Shown here: piece after piece, positions 53,538-63,012 of the stretch
How the letters are laid out: every line of letters begins with the position of its first letter
Numbering within the stretch: the stretch's first letter is position 1
NCBI RefSeq assembly: GCF_001463885.1
Contig: NZ_BBWQ01000011.1
Span: 372,001-436,000, forward strand
DNA length: 64,000 nt
Direction: 5' to 3'
From: Aureimonas altamirensis
GTDB lineage: Bacteria > Pseudomonadota > Alphaproteobacteria > Rhizobiales > Rhizobiaceae
Notes under the pieces: model-generated
The model's database searches: none
The model's input: the letters and a program-made list of their open reading frames with translations, nothing else
What the model was told of the DNA's origin: nothing
Made by a program: the position numbers and the translations under genes

Positions 53538-54368
53538 ATGATCAGAATTATACGGCCGGCCCGACCGGCACTGCGAAGCGCCCTGGTTGCGGCCATGCTC
53601 AGCGTGCCGATGGGCGCGATGGCCGATGAGCTCGTGATCGGCGTGACGCCGGGCGCCCTTGCCGATTCCATCGAGGTGGCGGCAGACGAGGCGCGGGGCG
53701 CCGGGCTCGACGTACGGGTGGTGGAGTTCAGCGACTGGACCACGCCAAACCTCGCGCTCGACGCCGGCGATCTCGATCTCAACTATTTCCAGCACAAGGC
53801 CTTTCTGGACAATGCCATTGCCGAGACGGGCTATGAGCTGGTCAGCGTCGGGCTGGGGCTGCTGCCCAATATCGGTCTGTATTCCACGCGCTACCCAAGC
53901 TTCGACGCACTCCCCGAGGGTGCGCGTGTCGGCGTGGCCAGCGATCCGGTCAACCAGGGGCGTGGCCTGCTGCTGCTGGCACAGGCCGGGCTGATCACGC
54001 TGCGGGACGGTGTCGCCTCTCGTGGAACGCTGGACGACATCGTCGCCAACCCCCGGAACATCGAGTTGATCGAGATCGAGGGTCCGCAGCTCGTTCGTGC
54101 GCTCGACGACGTCGATCTGGCGCAGGGCTACCCCGCCCATTACGTCAACGCGGGCAAGCCTGAGATCGCCGGCTCTGCCCTGCTTTATTCCGGCGTGGCT
54201 GACAGCGATTTCGCCATTCGTTTCGTATCGCGCAAGGACAATGCCGACGACGCCGACATCGCGCGCTTCATACAGATCTACCAGCAGTCGCCGGCCGTCC
54301 GCGCCGAGATCAGCCGGGCCTATGCCGACAATGACGCCCTTTATTCCCTGCCATGGGAAAACCGCTAG
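53538..54368 (+). CDS. NlpA/MetQ-family ABC substrate-binding protein, without its own permease
   Basis: A 276-residue secreted protein. The signal peptide ends near MGAMA-DE and has no lipobox Cys, unlike many MetQ proteins. The mature part shows NYFQHKAFLDNAIAETGYEL, GVASDPVNQGRGLLLLAQAG and DDVDLAQGYPAHYVNAGKPE, typical of D/L-methionine-type binding proteins. No MetI/MetN partner is adjacent; the nearby permeases are SsuC-type. It could feed an unlinked transporter or bind a different sulfur compound. Confidence 0.87.
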   Translation: MIRIIRPARPALRSALVAAMLSVPMGAMADELVIGVTPGALADSIEVAADEARGAGLDVRVVEFSDWTTPNLALDAGDLDLNYFQHKAFLDNAIAETGYELVSVGLGLLPNIGLYSTRYPSFDALPEGARVGVASDPVNQGRGLLLLAQAGLITLRDGVASRGTLDDIVANPRNIELIEIEGPQLVRALDDVDLAQGYPAHYVNAGKPEIAGSALLYSGVADSDFAIRFVSRKDNADDADIARFIQIYQQSPAVRAEISRAYADNDALYSLPWENR

Positions 54369-54401
54369 CCGCACCTGCAGCGAGGCAAGAATTGTTCTGA
54401 A

Positions 54402-54457
54402 AGTCGATAAAATTAATAGACTATTTCTAGGCGAGGTCTCGTCGCCGCGGCTAGCCT
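54402..54457 (+). promoter_or_regulatory. Sulfur-type promoter block B, before the first sulfonate ABC cassette
   Basis: Contains TCGATAAAATTAATAGACTA (54404-54423), the dyad AATAG-A-CTATT, and ends GGCTAGCCT. It is 35 bases before the binding-protein ATG at 54492 and is the partner of block A. Confidence 0.55.
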
Positions 54458-54491
54458 GAGGGCTCATTGACGACGAAGGGGGCCCGCCATC

Positions 54492-55450
54492 ATGAAACGC
54501 CTAGGAACCATGCTCGCCGGGCTAGCCGCCCTTTTCGCGGCGACGACGGCGCAGGCCGCCGACGTGGAAGAGATCCGCATCGATTGGGCCACCTACAACC
54601 CGGTCTCCATCCTTCTCAAGGAAAAGGGCCTTCTCGAAAAGGAGTTCGAGGCGGACGGCATATCGATCCGCTGGGTGCAGTCTGCCGGCAGCAACAAGGC
54701 GCTGGAGTTCCTGAACGCGCAATCCATCGACTTCGGCTCGACTGCCGGTTCGGCAGCCTTCCTGGCGCGGATCAACGGCAATCCCGTCAAGTCGATCTAT
54801 GTCTACTCCAAGCCCGAATGGACCGCGCTCGTCACCAAGGGCGACAGCGATATTTCCGCCGTGGCGGACCTGAAGGGCAAGACCGTCGCGGTAACGCGCG
54901 GCACCGACCCGCACATCTTCCTGGTACGGGCCCTGTCGGATGCCGGCCTTTCCGAGCGCGACCTCAACCTCGTGCTGCTTCAGCACGCCGACGGCAAGAC
55001 GGCACTTCTGCGCGGTGACGTCGACGCATGGGCCGGCCTCGATCCGCTGATGGCTTCGGCAGAGGTGGAGGACGGCGCCGGCTCTTCTTCCGCAACGCCG
55101 ACGCCAATACCTGGGGCGTCCTCAACACGCGGGAGGATTTCGCAGAAGAGCATCCGGCGCTCGTGCAGCGCGTCCTTGCCGTCTACGAGCAGGCGCGGCA
55201 GGAAGCTTTGGCCAACCCGGCAGATCTGCAGGCGCTGCTTGTCGCCGCAACAGGCCTGCCCGACGCGGTGATCGAACGCCAGCTCGAGCGCACCGACCTG
55301 TCCCACTCCACCATCGGCGACGCACAGGCGCAGACCATTTCAGAGGCAGGCAAGGCGCTGCAATCGGCCGGGGTGATCGCCGCCGACGTCGATGTCGATG
55401 GCACGGTGGCCGACCTGATCGACAGGCGCTTCGACAATCTGGGCCAGTGA
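54492..55450 (+). pseudogene. SsuA-type sulfonate-binding protein, frameshifted
   Basis: A secreted binding protein with signal peptide MKRLGTMLAGLAALFAATTAQA. It is intact to about residue 195 (PLMASAEVEDGA). The frame then shifts at about 55075-55081 (GCGCCGG), where one base seems to be missing, and resumes as RLFFRNADANTWGVLNTRED to DRRFDNLGQ, ending in a GTGA overlap with the permease. The restored protein would be about 319 residues, normal for SsuA. This is either a real lesion or an error in a GC-rich run. Confidence 0.85.
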
Positions 55451-56295
55451 GCGCACCCATGACGCTTGTCGCCGACACTGCGCCGCACGACACGGCAAAC
55501 CTTGCCGATGCGCCACGCTCCGGCGTCGGCTGGCCGCGACGGTTGGCCATTGCCCTTGTCCTGCCGGTGGTGGTTGCACTGGCGTGGGAGGCGGCGGTTG
55601 CCGCCGGGCTTTCCAGCGGTCGCCTGCTGCCGCCGCCGTCGCGCATATGGGCGGAACTGGTTTCGCTTTCGGCTGACGGCGCGCTTGCGCACCATGCAGG
55701 CATCACGCTTTGGCGCGTTGCCACCGGCTTTCTTGCCGGCGCGGCAGCCGGCACCGTGCTCGGCGCGACCGCCGGCTATTGGCGCCTTGCGCGAGAGGCG
55801 GTGGACCCGACATTGCAGGCGCTGCGCTCCATCCCCTCGATCGCCTGGGTGCCGCTGTTCATTCTCTGGTTCGGCATTTTCGAGGCATCGAAAGTCACGT
55901 TGATCGCCGTCGGTGTCTTTTTCCCGGTCTATCTGGGTGTCAGTTCGGCGCTCCTGACGGTGGACCGGAAGATCGTCGAGGTTGGCCGCATCCACCGGCT
56001 GACGCCGCTGCAAACCATCGTTCGCATTCTGCTTCCGTCCACCCTTCCGGCCTTCGTGACCGCGTTGCGGACGGGCCTCGGCCTTGGCTGGATGTTCGTC
56101 GTCGCGGCCGAGTTCATGGGGGCGTCCGCCGGGTTGGGCTACCTGCTCATCGACGGCCAGCAGCTTGGCAAGCCGACACAGATCGTGGCGGCCATCATCG
56201 CCTTCGCCGTGCTCGGCAAGGCAACGGACGCGCTGCTTGCCGCTGCCTTCACGCCGCTGTTGCGCTGGCAGGACACACACGGACAGGGGGCATGA
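55447..56295 (+). CDS. Sulfonate-type ABC permease (SsuC family), first cassette
   Basis: A 282-residue permease with about six membrane segments. LQALRSIPSIAWVPLFILWF and the coupling loop VGRIHRLTPLQTIVRILLPS are SsuC-class. The GTG at 55447 overlaps the binding-protein stop; an ATG at 55459 is an alternative. It is intact although its binding protein is frameshifted, and overlaps the ATPase gene (ATGA). Confidence 0.92.
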   Translation: MSAPMTLVADTAPHDTANLADAPRSGVGWPRRLAIALVLPVVVALAWEAAVAAGLSSGRLLPPPSRIWAELVSLSADGALAHHAGITLWRVATGFLAGAAAGTVLGATAGYWRLAREAVDPTLQALRSIPSIAWVPLFILWFGIFEASKVTLIAVGVFFPVYLGVSSALLTVDRKIVEVGRIHRLTPLQTIVRILLPSTLPAFVTALRTGLGLGWMFVVAAEFMGASAGLGYLLIDGQQLGKPTQIVAAIIAFAVLGKATDALLAAAFTPLLRWQDTHGQGA

Positions 56296-57038
56296 CGATG
56301 CTTTCGATCGAGCAGCTTTCGAAAGTATATCCCAACGGCACGACGGCATTGGCCGGGCTGGACCTGGACGTCGCGGAGGGGGAGATCGTCGCCATCGTGG
56401 GCGGCTCCGGCTGTGGCAAGTCCACGCTGCTGCGCCTCATATCGGGGCTCGACGGGGCAAGCCGTGGCGCGGTGCGGCTGATGGGCAATGCGGTGACCCG
56501 GCCGGTCGAAGAGATCGGCATGGTTTTCCAGGAGCCGCGTCTGCTGCCGTGGCTTACCGTTGCCGACAATGTCGGGTTCGGGCTGCGGCACCTGCCGGCC
56601 GGGCAGCGCCGCGCGAGGGTATCGGCGCTTCTGGACGCCGTGCAACTGGGAAGCTACGCGCAGCGCTGGCCGAAAGAGCTGTCCGGCGGGCAGGCCCAAC
56701 GCGTCGCCATTGCACGGGCGCTGGCACCCGAGCCATCGGTGCTCTTGATGGACGAGCCCTTCTCGGCACTCGATGCGATCACCCGCACCGAGTTGCAGGA
56801 CCACCTCGTCGCCTTGTGGCAGCGAGACAAGCGCACCTTCATCATCGTGACGCACGACATCGACGAGGCCGTCGCCCTGGCCAACCGCGTCCTTGTCATG
56901 CGCTCCCACCCCGGGCGTGTATCCGCCGAAATCGCCATCGACGTCCCGCGTCCGCGCCAGCGCATCTCGCCGCAATTCGAGGCCGCCGTACGACGGGTGC
57001 GCCTTGCGCTGGACGAAGCCATTGGCCGCCCGCATTGA
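56292..57038 (+). CDS. Sulfonate-type ABC ATPase (SsuB family), first cassette
   Basis: A 248-residue ATPase. Walker A GGSGCGKST, Q-loop VFQEPRLLPWLTV, signature LSGGQAQRVAIARAL, Walker B LLMDEPFSALDAIT, H-loop IVTHDIDEAVALA. FQEPRLLPW is typical of SsuB/TauB. The start lies in an ATGA overlap with the permease; an ATG six bases on is the alternative. About 30 bases separate it from the second cassette. Confidence 0.93.
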   Translation: MTMLSIEQLSKVYPNGTTALAGLDLDVAEGEIVAIVGGSGCGKSTLLRLISGLDGASRGAVRLMGNAVTRPVEEIGMVFQEPRLLPWLTVADNVGFGLRHLPAGQRRARVSALLDAVQLGSYAQRWPKELSGGQAQRVAIARALAPEPSVLLMDEPFSALDAITRTELQDHLVALWQRDKRTFIIVTHDIDEAVALANRVLVMRSHPGRVSAEIAIDVPRPRQRISPQFEAAVRRVRLALDEAIGRPH

Positions 57039-57068
57039 GCGGCAGCCGTTCAAAGGAGAAGACAGGCA

Positions 57069-58025
57069 ATGAGCATCACACGACGCACCTTCTCGATCCT
57101 GACGGCGGCCGCCATCGCCAATCCGATCATGGGCTTCGGCGCCCCGGCGCGCGCGCAGGAGAAAACCCTGCGTATCGGCTACCAGAAATACGGCACGCTC
57201 GTGCTGTTGAAGGGCAGCGGCCTGTTGGAAAAGAAACTCGCCGGCACAGGCTACCAGGTGACATGGACCGAGTTTCCGGGCGGGCCGCAACTGCTTGAAG
57301 CCCTCAATGTCGGGGCGATCGACTTCGGCTCCACCGGCGAGGCGCCGCCGATCTTCGCCCAGGCAGCCGGCGCGCCGCTGGTCTATGTCGCGCACGAGCC
57401 GCCGGCCCCGCGCGGCGAGGCAATCCTTGTTCCTAAGGACAGCCCGTTGCAGACGGTGGCCGACCTGAAGGGCAAGACGGTGGCGCTCAATCGCGGCTCG
57501 AACGTCCATTATCTTCTGGTCAAGGCGCTGGAAGATGCCGGCCTGTCCTACAGCGACGTCACCACCGTTTTCCTGCCGCCGGCAGATGGCCGCGCCGCCT
57601 TCGAGCGCGGCTCCGTGGATGCATGGGCCATATGGGATCCATTCCAGGCGGCGGCGGAAGTGGCCATCGAGGCACGCGAACTGCGCAATGGCGAAGGGAT
57701 CGTACCCAACCACCAGTTCTACCTTGGCACACGAGACCTCGTCGACGACCACCGCGAGGCGGTGCAGCAGCTTCTGGCCGCGATCGGCGAAACGGATGTC
57801 TGGGTCAGCGCCAATACCGGAGAGGCTGCAGCGCAGCTTGCGCCCAATGTCGGAATACCGGCGGATGTGCTGGCCGTAGCGCTGGCGCGGCAATCCTACG
57901 GCGTCACGCCGCTGACCGACGCGGTCGTGGCCCAGCAGCAGGCCATAGCCGACACGTTTCATGAGCTGGGGCTTATCCCTTCCGCCATCTCCATCGCAGA
58001 TGCGGTCGCGGATCTCGGTGCATGA
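57069..58025 (+). CDS. ssuA: Aliphatic sulfonate-binding protein, second cassette
   Basis: A 318-residue protein. It begins SITRRTFSILTAAAIANPIM with a Tat-like RR, and a signal peptide ends near ARAQ-EK. YQKYGTLVLLKGSGLLEKKL, WTEFPGGPQLLEALNVGAID and FGSTGEAPPIFAQAAGAPLV are textbook SsuA. It binds alkanesulfonates in the periplasm. It overlaps the permease gene at its 3' end. It is intact, so this cassette could cover for the damaged first one. Confidence 0.94.
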   Translation: MSITRRTFSILTAAAIANPIMGFGAPARAQEKTLRIGYQKYGTLVLLKGSGLLEKKLAGTGYQVTWTEFPGGPQLLEALNVGAIDFGSTGEAPPIFAQAAGAPLVYVAHEPPAPRGEAILVPKDSPLQTVADLKGKTVALNRGSNVHYLLVKALEDAGLSYSDVTTVFLPPADGRAAFERGSVDAWAIWDPFQAAAEVAIEARELRNGEGIVPNHQFYLGTRDLVDDHREAVQQLLAAIGETDVWVSANTGEAAAQLAPNVGIPADVLAVALARQSYGVTPLTDAVVAQQQAIADTFHELGLIPSAISIADAVADLGA

Positions 58026-58858
58026 CGAGCGTGGCACAGACGCCCTCCCGGGTGGTCGGCGGCCGGCGCCATGCCTGGCGCACATGGCTGCGCTGGCTGG
58101 CCCCATGGGCATTGCCCCTTGCCATACTGGTCGCATGGGAAGTCGCGGCGCAAGCGGGTTTCGTCAATGCCCGCCTTCTGCCGGCGCCTTCCACCATCGC
58201 CCTCGCCTTCTGGCGAACGCTCATGGATGGCAGCCTCATCCTCAACACAGCGGCATCGGCAGAGCGCGCTTTCATCGGCCTTATTATCGGCGGCGGGCTC
58301 GGCTTTGCGGCCGGGCTTGCAACCGGGCTCTGGAAGCCGGCCGAGGTGTTTCTGGACAGTACGGTCCAGATGCTGCGCAATATCCCGCATCTGGCTTTGA
58401 TACCGCTGGTCATCCTATGGTTCGGCATCGGCGAGACGGCCAAGATATTCCTGGTTTCCATCGGTGTGTTCTTCCCCATCTACATCAACACGTTTCATGG
58501 GGTGCGCACCGTGGACGATCAGGTCGTCGAGATGGCCGAAGTCTACGGGCTGTCTCGACGGGCGATCCTGACCCGGATTGTGCTGCCCGGCGCCCTGCCC
58601 TCCATACTCGTCGGCCTGCGCTATGCGCTGGGTTTCATGTGGCTGACGCTGATCGTGGCTGAAACGATCTCGGCCTCTACCGGGCTCGGCTTCATGACCA
58701 TGAATGCGCGCGAGTTCCTGCAGACCGACATCGTCATTCTCGGCATCCTCATCTACGCCCTGCTCGGCAAGGCGGCCGACGCGGCCACGCGTTCCATCGA
58801 GCGGCGTGTTCTTGCCTGGCACCCCGCCTACGCATCAAAGCAGGGGGATCGGCCATGA
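58022..58858 (+). CDS. ssuC: Aliphatic sulfonate ABC permease, second cassette
   Basis: A 278-residue permease. [20 protein letters not shown], the coupling loop [20 protein letters not shown] and [20 protein letters not shown] are diagnostic of SsuC. It starts and ends in 4-base overlaps with ssuA and ssuB. It imports sulfonates whose C-S bond the SsuD-type enzymes at 47597 could cleave. Confidence 0.94.
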   Translation: MTSVAQTPSRVVGGRRHAWRTWLRWLAPWALPLAILVAWEVAAQAGFVNARLLPAPSTIALAFWRTLMDGSLILNTAASAERAFIGLIIGGGLGFAAGLATGLWKPAEVFLDSTVQMLRNIPHLALIPLVILWFGIGETAKIFLVSIGVFFPIYINTFHGVRTVDDQVVEMAEVYGLSRRAILTRIVLPGALPSILVGLRYALGFMWLTLIVAETISASTGLGFMTMNAREFLQTDIVILGILIYALLGKAADAATRSIERRVLAWHPAYASKQGDRP

Positions 58859-59598
58859 GCGCAGCCGCTGAAAGACCTTTGTCGCAGCAGGGCGGTTTCA
58901 ATATCCGGCTGGCCGGGCTTACCAAATCCTTCGACGACAGGCCGGTCCTGCGGCGTCTGGATCTGCATGTGCCGGCCGGCCAGTTTCTGGCCGTCGTCGG
59001 GCGGTCCGGCGGTGGAAAATCGACGCTCATGCGGTTGCTGGCCGGCCTTGACGTGCCGACGGCGGGCAAGGCGGAGATCGATGGTGTGCCGGCGACTGCC
59101 CGCCGCGCCAGCACGCGGCTGCTTTTTCAGGAGCCGCGCCTGGTGCCATGGGCCAGGGTGCTGGACAATGTCGGCATTGCCCGTGGCGAGGGCTGGCGCG
59201 CCCGCGCGCAAGGCTGCCTTGCCGATGTCGGGCTTCTCGACCGTGCGATGGACTGGCCACGCGTTTTGTCCGGCGGGCAGAAGCAGAGGGTGGCGCTGGC
59301 GCGCGCGCTGGCAAGCGACCCGCATGTCCTGCTGCTGGACGAGCCCTTCGGCGCGCTCGACGCCCTCACCCGGCTCGAGATGCACGCCCTGCTGGAAGGT
59401 CTGTGGTTGCGGAGCGGCTTTACCACCGTTCTCATCACCCACGACGTCGCCGAGGCGGTTGCCCTGGCAGGCCGTGTCATCGTACTGCGCGATGGTGTCA
59501 TCGCCCTCGACATCGCCATCGACCTTCCGCGACCACGCCGCGAATTGACCGACGCGGACGCAGTCGCCTTACAGGCCGAGGTGCTGGCCGCCGTATAA
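58855..59598 (+). CDS. ssuB: Aliphatic sulfonate ABC ATPase, second cassette
   Basis: A 247-residue ATPase. Walker [11 protein letters not shown]-loop [13 protein letters not shown], signature [15 protein letters not shown], Walker [16 protein letters not shown]-loop [24 protein letters not shown]-type phrasing and length fit SsuB. It is the last gene of the organosulfur region on this strand, and its stop is nine bases from the convergent helicase gene. Confidence 0.94.
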   Translation: MSAAAERPLSQQGGFNIRLAGLTKSFDDRPVLRRLDLHVPAGQFLAVVGRSGGGKSTLMRLLAGLDVPTAGKAEIDGVPATARRASTRLLFQEPRLVPWARVLDNVGIARGEGWRARAQGCLADVGLLDRAMDWPRVLSGGQKQRVALARALASDPHVLLLDEPFGALDALTRLEMHALLEGLWLRSGFTTVLITHDVAEAVALAGRVIVLRDGVIALDIAIDLPRPRRELTDADAVALQAEVLAAV

Positions 59599-59607
59599 GC
59601 GGAGCGC

Positions 59608-61038
59608 TCAGGCCTGGAGTTCCAGCGCTATCGCGTCGAGCAGCGCGGTGTCGTCCCCCGCCATTCCGTCCATCGACGCCATCCGGGCGATGACGATGGC
59701 GGCGATCCGCTCTTCGACCGTGCCCTCGGCAAAGGTGTAATAGATCACCGCGCGCTGCCCATCGCGGTGGCAGCGGCCCTCGATCTGCTGAAGCTGAATC
59801 GCGCTGTGGCGCATGTCATGCACGACGAGCGAGCGCTCCCGGTCACCGCCTTCCATCTCACCACGATGCAGCGAGATCGACTCCGTCACCGTGAGGATGA
59901 CGACATCGAGCTGCCCCGTCTGGAACGCCACACGCGTCTTCTCATTCGCGTCGCCGGCACCATTGCCGTTGATCTCGCCGACGCTCCACCCCCGGCCGCG
60001 AAGGCTGTCTGCCAGGATCGCGCTGGTCTCCAGGAAGGCGACCGAGATCGCCACCTGCTGGCCCACCTCCAGAAGATCGCAGACGAAGTCGGCGGTGCCC
60101 TTCACGCGGATCAGGCTGGCCTTCTGCCGAAAGCGCAGGTCCGCCGCCCAGCCTGTCGGCCGCCGGGTGGATCCGCCGGCAAGGCCGAGCTCGCGCCGGA
60201 ACTCCCGCCAGGTGGAATCGTAAAGCCGTGTGGCTTCGGCATCCAGCGCCGTGGGCGCCAGTTCCCGCTGCACTTCGGGCCAGCCGGCGATCTGTTCGGG
60301 CCGCCGACGCAAGCCGATCGCGTTGTCGCCGCGATACAGGAGCCCGGACATCACCTGCCGGTCGGTTTCGTTCGGCTCCCAGCTCCAGTTCTTCCACCGT
60401 CCGCGTGGCCGGCCGATTTTCAGGCGCTTCATCAGGGCACGAAATTCGTTCATGTCGCCGGTGTGTCCTCCGGTGGCAAAGGCAAGCAGCCTGCCGAGAT
60501 AGGACAGTTCGTGCGGAGACTGGCCCGCCGTCGCGCTCATGTAGATCGCGAAGTCGGCCGCAGCGGCCAGATGCCGACAGACCAGCCCTTGCTGCGATGA
60601 CGGGTTGCGAATGCGATGGCTCTCGTCGATCACCACCAGCGGCCAGCGCCGCTTGAGCGTTCCGAGCTTGGCGAGTTCGTTGTTCTTTGCCCGCGTCGAG
60701 CGCCGGGTGCTGGAGCTTGGCGGCGCCATCAGGGACTTCGTCTTCTCGAAGTTCATGATGGTCACTCTCTTGCCACTGGCAGGCGAGCCGGCGATCGTGC
60801 GTTGCCACTGCGGGATCGCGCCCTTCGGGCAGATGATCAGCACTTCCGGGTCCGGCATTGCGCAAATGGCGCTCCACGCCGACAGTGTCTTTCCCAACCC
60901 CGTCAGATCGCCGAGCAGAAAACCCGGCCGGCCGCGCGCTCTGGCTGCCAGGATAGAATCGCGCGCCTCGATCTGGTGCGGGCGCGGGACGAATAGCGGC
61001 TCATTCGCTGCGGAAGACGCTGCTTTCGACACGTTCAC
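59608..61038 (-). CDS. SNF2/DEAD-like helicase, phage-type, isolated
   Basis: A 476-residue superfamily 2 ATPase. Motif I is GDLTGLGKT (residues 43-51; Leu-Thr in place of the usual Gly-plus-polar residues before GLGKT), motif II IDESH, motif III SATAG, and motif VI QQIEGRCHRDGQRAVIYY, the SNF2/RapA-like QxxGRxHRxGQ. There is no extra nuclease or targeting domain. The GTG start is weakly supported. It stands alone between sulfonate and nitrilase genes. Related compact helicases occur in phages and mobile islands, so acquisition by transfer is plausible. Confidence 0.85.
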   Translation of the reverse strand: MNVSKAASSAANEPLFVPRPHQIEARDSILAARARGRPGFLLGDLTGLGKTLSAWSAICAMPDPEVLIICPKGAIPQWQRTIAGSPASGKRVTIMNFEKTKSLMAPPSSSTRRSTRAKNNELAKLGTLKRRWPLVVIDESHRIRNPSSQQGLVCRHLAAAADFAIYMSATAGQSPHELSYLGRLLAFATGGHTGDMNEFRALMKRLKIGRPRGRWKNWSWEPNETDRQVMSGLLYRGDNAIGLRRRPEQIAGWPEVQRELAPTALDAEATRLYDSTWREFRRELGLAGGSTRRPTGWAADLRFRQKASLIRVKGTADFVCDLLEVGQQVAISVAFLETSAILADSLRGRGWSVGEINGNGAGDANEKTRVAFQTGQLDVVILTVTESISLHRGEMEGGDRERSLVVHDMRHSAIQLQQIEGRCHRDGQRAVIYYTFAEGTVEERIAAIVIARMASMDGMAGDDTALLDAIALELQA

Positions 61039-61200
61039 TCCGGTTATTGATGATCTGCCTGGATGAGGCGTGTGCTCTGGTCGCCTTATACGCGCTCATT
61101 GGCAAGCACCGATCCATTTCGGCTGGACATATCGCATCTTCCCAAGCGGTTTCCACGATAGTCACTCATCACAGGCTGAACCCCGGAGGTATGGGATCGC
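61039..61200. other. 162-base gap between helicase and nitrilase genes
   Basis: No gene, tRNA or repeat is visible. It probably contains the helicase promoter and the 3' flank of the nitrilase gene. CCCGGAGG at about 61180 is not followed by a useful frame. Confidence 0.3.
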
Positions 61201-62943
61201 TTATGATCCTTCGGCTCGAGGGGCAACGAGATCGCCGTAGTGATGCGGCTGGCGCATCAGCACGAGGTCCTTCCGACGCGCAACATGCGTCGGGTAAGGC
61301 CCGCCCAGGCTGCTCGTGTCGATCTCGGCAAGCGCGTAGCTCTCGTTGTCGAGTACAACCGCCTCCTGCCGAGGGAACAGGAACGTGTCGGGCCCGAAGA
61401 CGCCGGACAGGCCCGGATAGCCGTCGAGAGGCGCGCGCACATTGGCAAAGGCGAGCCAGCAATTGTTCTCGCCCGCGCGGACCCGGTACTGGTGCCAATG
61501 CAGCGGATCGGCACCGGTGGGGATCGGTGCAGGCTGGGCGATGCTGGTGCCGTCATGGGAGGCATGGAACCGGTCCCGGACGGCAGCGGGACAGGCGATG
61601 AGGTCACAGCCCTTCAACGCCAGTATCCGCCCTGCTTCCGGAAAGCTCATGTCATGCCCGATCAGGAGGCCAAGGCGCCCGAAAGGCAGGTCGAAGACGG
61701 CCCAGGAATCCCCTGCCCGAGCCCAGCCCCTCTCGGCCTCGGTCAGATGGATCTTGCGATAGGTGCCGACAATGCTCTCCGGTCCGGCAAGAACGGCGCT
61801 GTTGTAGCAGTCTTCTCCGTCGCGCTCCGCAAAGCCCGCGACAAGATGGATGCCGAGGTCGGCGGCAATGCGCTGGAGATGCACCAGCGTGGGTGCATCG
61901 GTGGCGACCGCCGTCTCGGCCGGCCGAGAAAGACCCGTCAGCGCCAGTTCGGGAAATACGATAAGCTCCGCACCCTCCAGTGCAATTTCTTTTGCGGTCT
62001 CGGCAATCGTCTGCAGGTTTGCGGCCGGGTCGTCCGCCGGCTCCATCTCCGCCACTGCGACCTTGGCTTTGCGGCCTTCGGGCAGCGGTCGGTGACCGTA
62101 GAGACGGAAGAAGTCGCTAGGATTCCAGGCGAAAGTGTTGGTCATCAGCTCCATGTAGAGGTCCGGCCGACGCTGCTTCAAAATCGGCTCGCCCCAGACG
62201 GTGCGCGCTCGCGCACGGGCCGGATCGATTTCGGCATAGGCGATGCCGTCGCCACCATCCACGACGGCCAGGATATCCGCGTCGGGCGAAATGATGCAGG
62301 AGCCACCCGAAAACTGAACACCCCGCTCGAGCCCCCAGCGGTTCGCCTCGATCAGATAGCAGCCGTTCTCGAAGGCGCGGTTGATCCAGTAGGGCGCGGG
62401 CGTGCGCTCGGCGAGCCAGTTCGATACGTGGCAGATGACGTCGGCCCCCTTCAGGGCCGCCAGGCGCGCCGTCTCGACGAAGTGAATGTCCATGCAGATC
62501 AGAAGCGCGATGCGCCCGATCTCCGTCTCGAAGACCTCGTGTCCGAGATCGCCAGACACCGCCCATTTCGGCTCCGATATATAGGGGTGCGTCTTGCGGT
62601 GCGTTCCGACAATGCCTTCGGGGCCGATAAGCACGGCGGAATTGTAGTAAAGGTTCGTCGCCGGATCGACCTCCGGCATGCCGATGACAAGGAAGCAGTT
62701 TCGTTCGTGCGCAAGTTGCGCGAAGCGCCGGGTGGTCGGGCCGGGGATCGGTTCGACGAAGGGCGCGACCTCCGATCGCTCGTGCCAGCAGTAGCCGGTC
62801 GTGCCCATCTCGGGCGTCACGATCAACCGCGCACCCGCATCCGCCGCCTCGCCGACCAGGGCCAGCAAAGTCTCGATATTGCGCTCCTTATCGAACATTG
62901 TGGGTTCGAACTGGACGGCCGCAGCCTTGAAGGGGACGGGCAT
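61201..62943 (-). CDS. Tandem nitrilase-superfamily protein, second domain lacking the catalytic Cys
   Basis: A 580-residue protein with two carbon-nitrogen hydrolase domains. The first (residues about 5-280) has the full triad Glu45 (VTPEMGTTGY), Lys117 (THRKTHPY) and Cys150 (LLICMDIHF). The second (about 293-570) keeps Glu332 (FPELALTG) and Lys397 (TYRKIHLT), but the Cys position is Gly429 (LLIGHDMSFPE). It probably hydrolyses a nitrile or amide with the first domain only. The ATG at 62943 follows GCGGAG. The formamidase gene lies just upstream in the same direction. Confidence 0.88.
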   Translation of the reverse strand: MPVPFKAAAVQFEPTMFDKERNIETLLALVGEAADAGARLIVTPEMGTTGYCWHERSEVAPFVEPIPGPTTRRFAQLAHERNCFLVIGMPEVDPATNLYYNSAVLIGPEGIVGTHRKTHPYISEPKWAVSGDLGHEVFETEIGRIALLICMDIHFVETARLAALKGADVICHVSNWLAERTPAPYWINRAFENGCYLIEANRWGLERGVQFSGGSCIISPDADILAVVDGGDGIAYAEIDPARARARTVWGEPILKQRRPDLYMELMTNTFAWNPSDFFRLYGHRPLPEGRKAKVAVAEMEPADDPAANLQTIAETAKEIALEGAELIVFPELALTGLSRPAETAVATDAPTLVHLQRIAADLGIHLVAGFAERDGEDCYNSAVLAGPESIVGTYRKIHLTEAERGWARAGDSWAVFDLPFGRLGLLIGHDMSFPEAGRILALKGCDLIACPAAVRDRFHASHDGTSIAQPAPIPTGADPLHWHQYRVRAGENNCWLAFANVRAPLDGYPGLSGVFGPDTFLFPRQEAVVLDNESYALAEIDTSSLGGPYPTHVARRKDLVLMRQPHHYGDLVAPRAEGS

Positions 62944-63012
62944 GGTCTGGCTCCGCGGGAATGCTGACGAAGGAAAGGCCCGGCCGCCGCGTCGCGTCGG
63001 CCGGTCGGTCAA

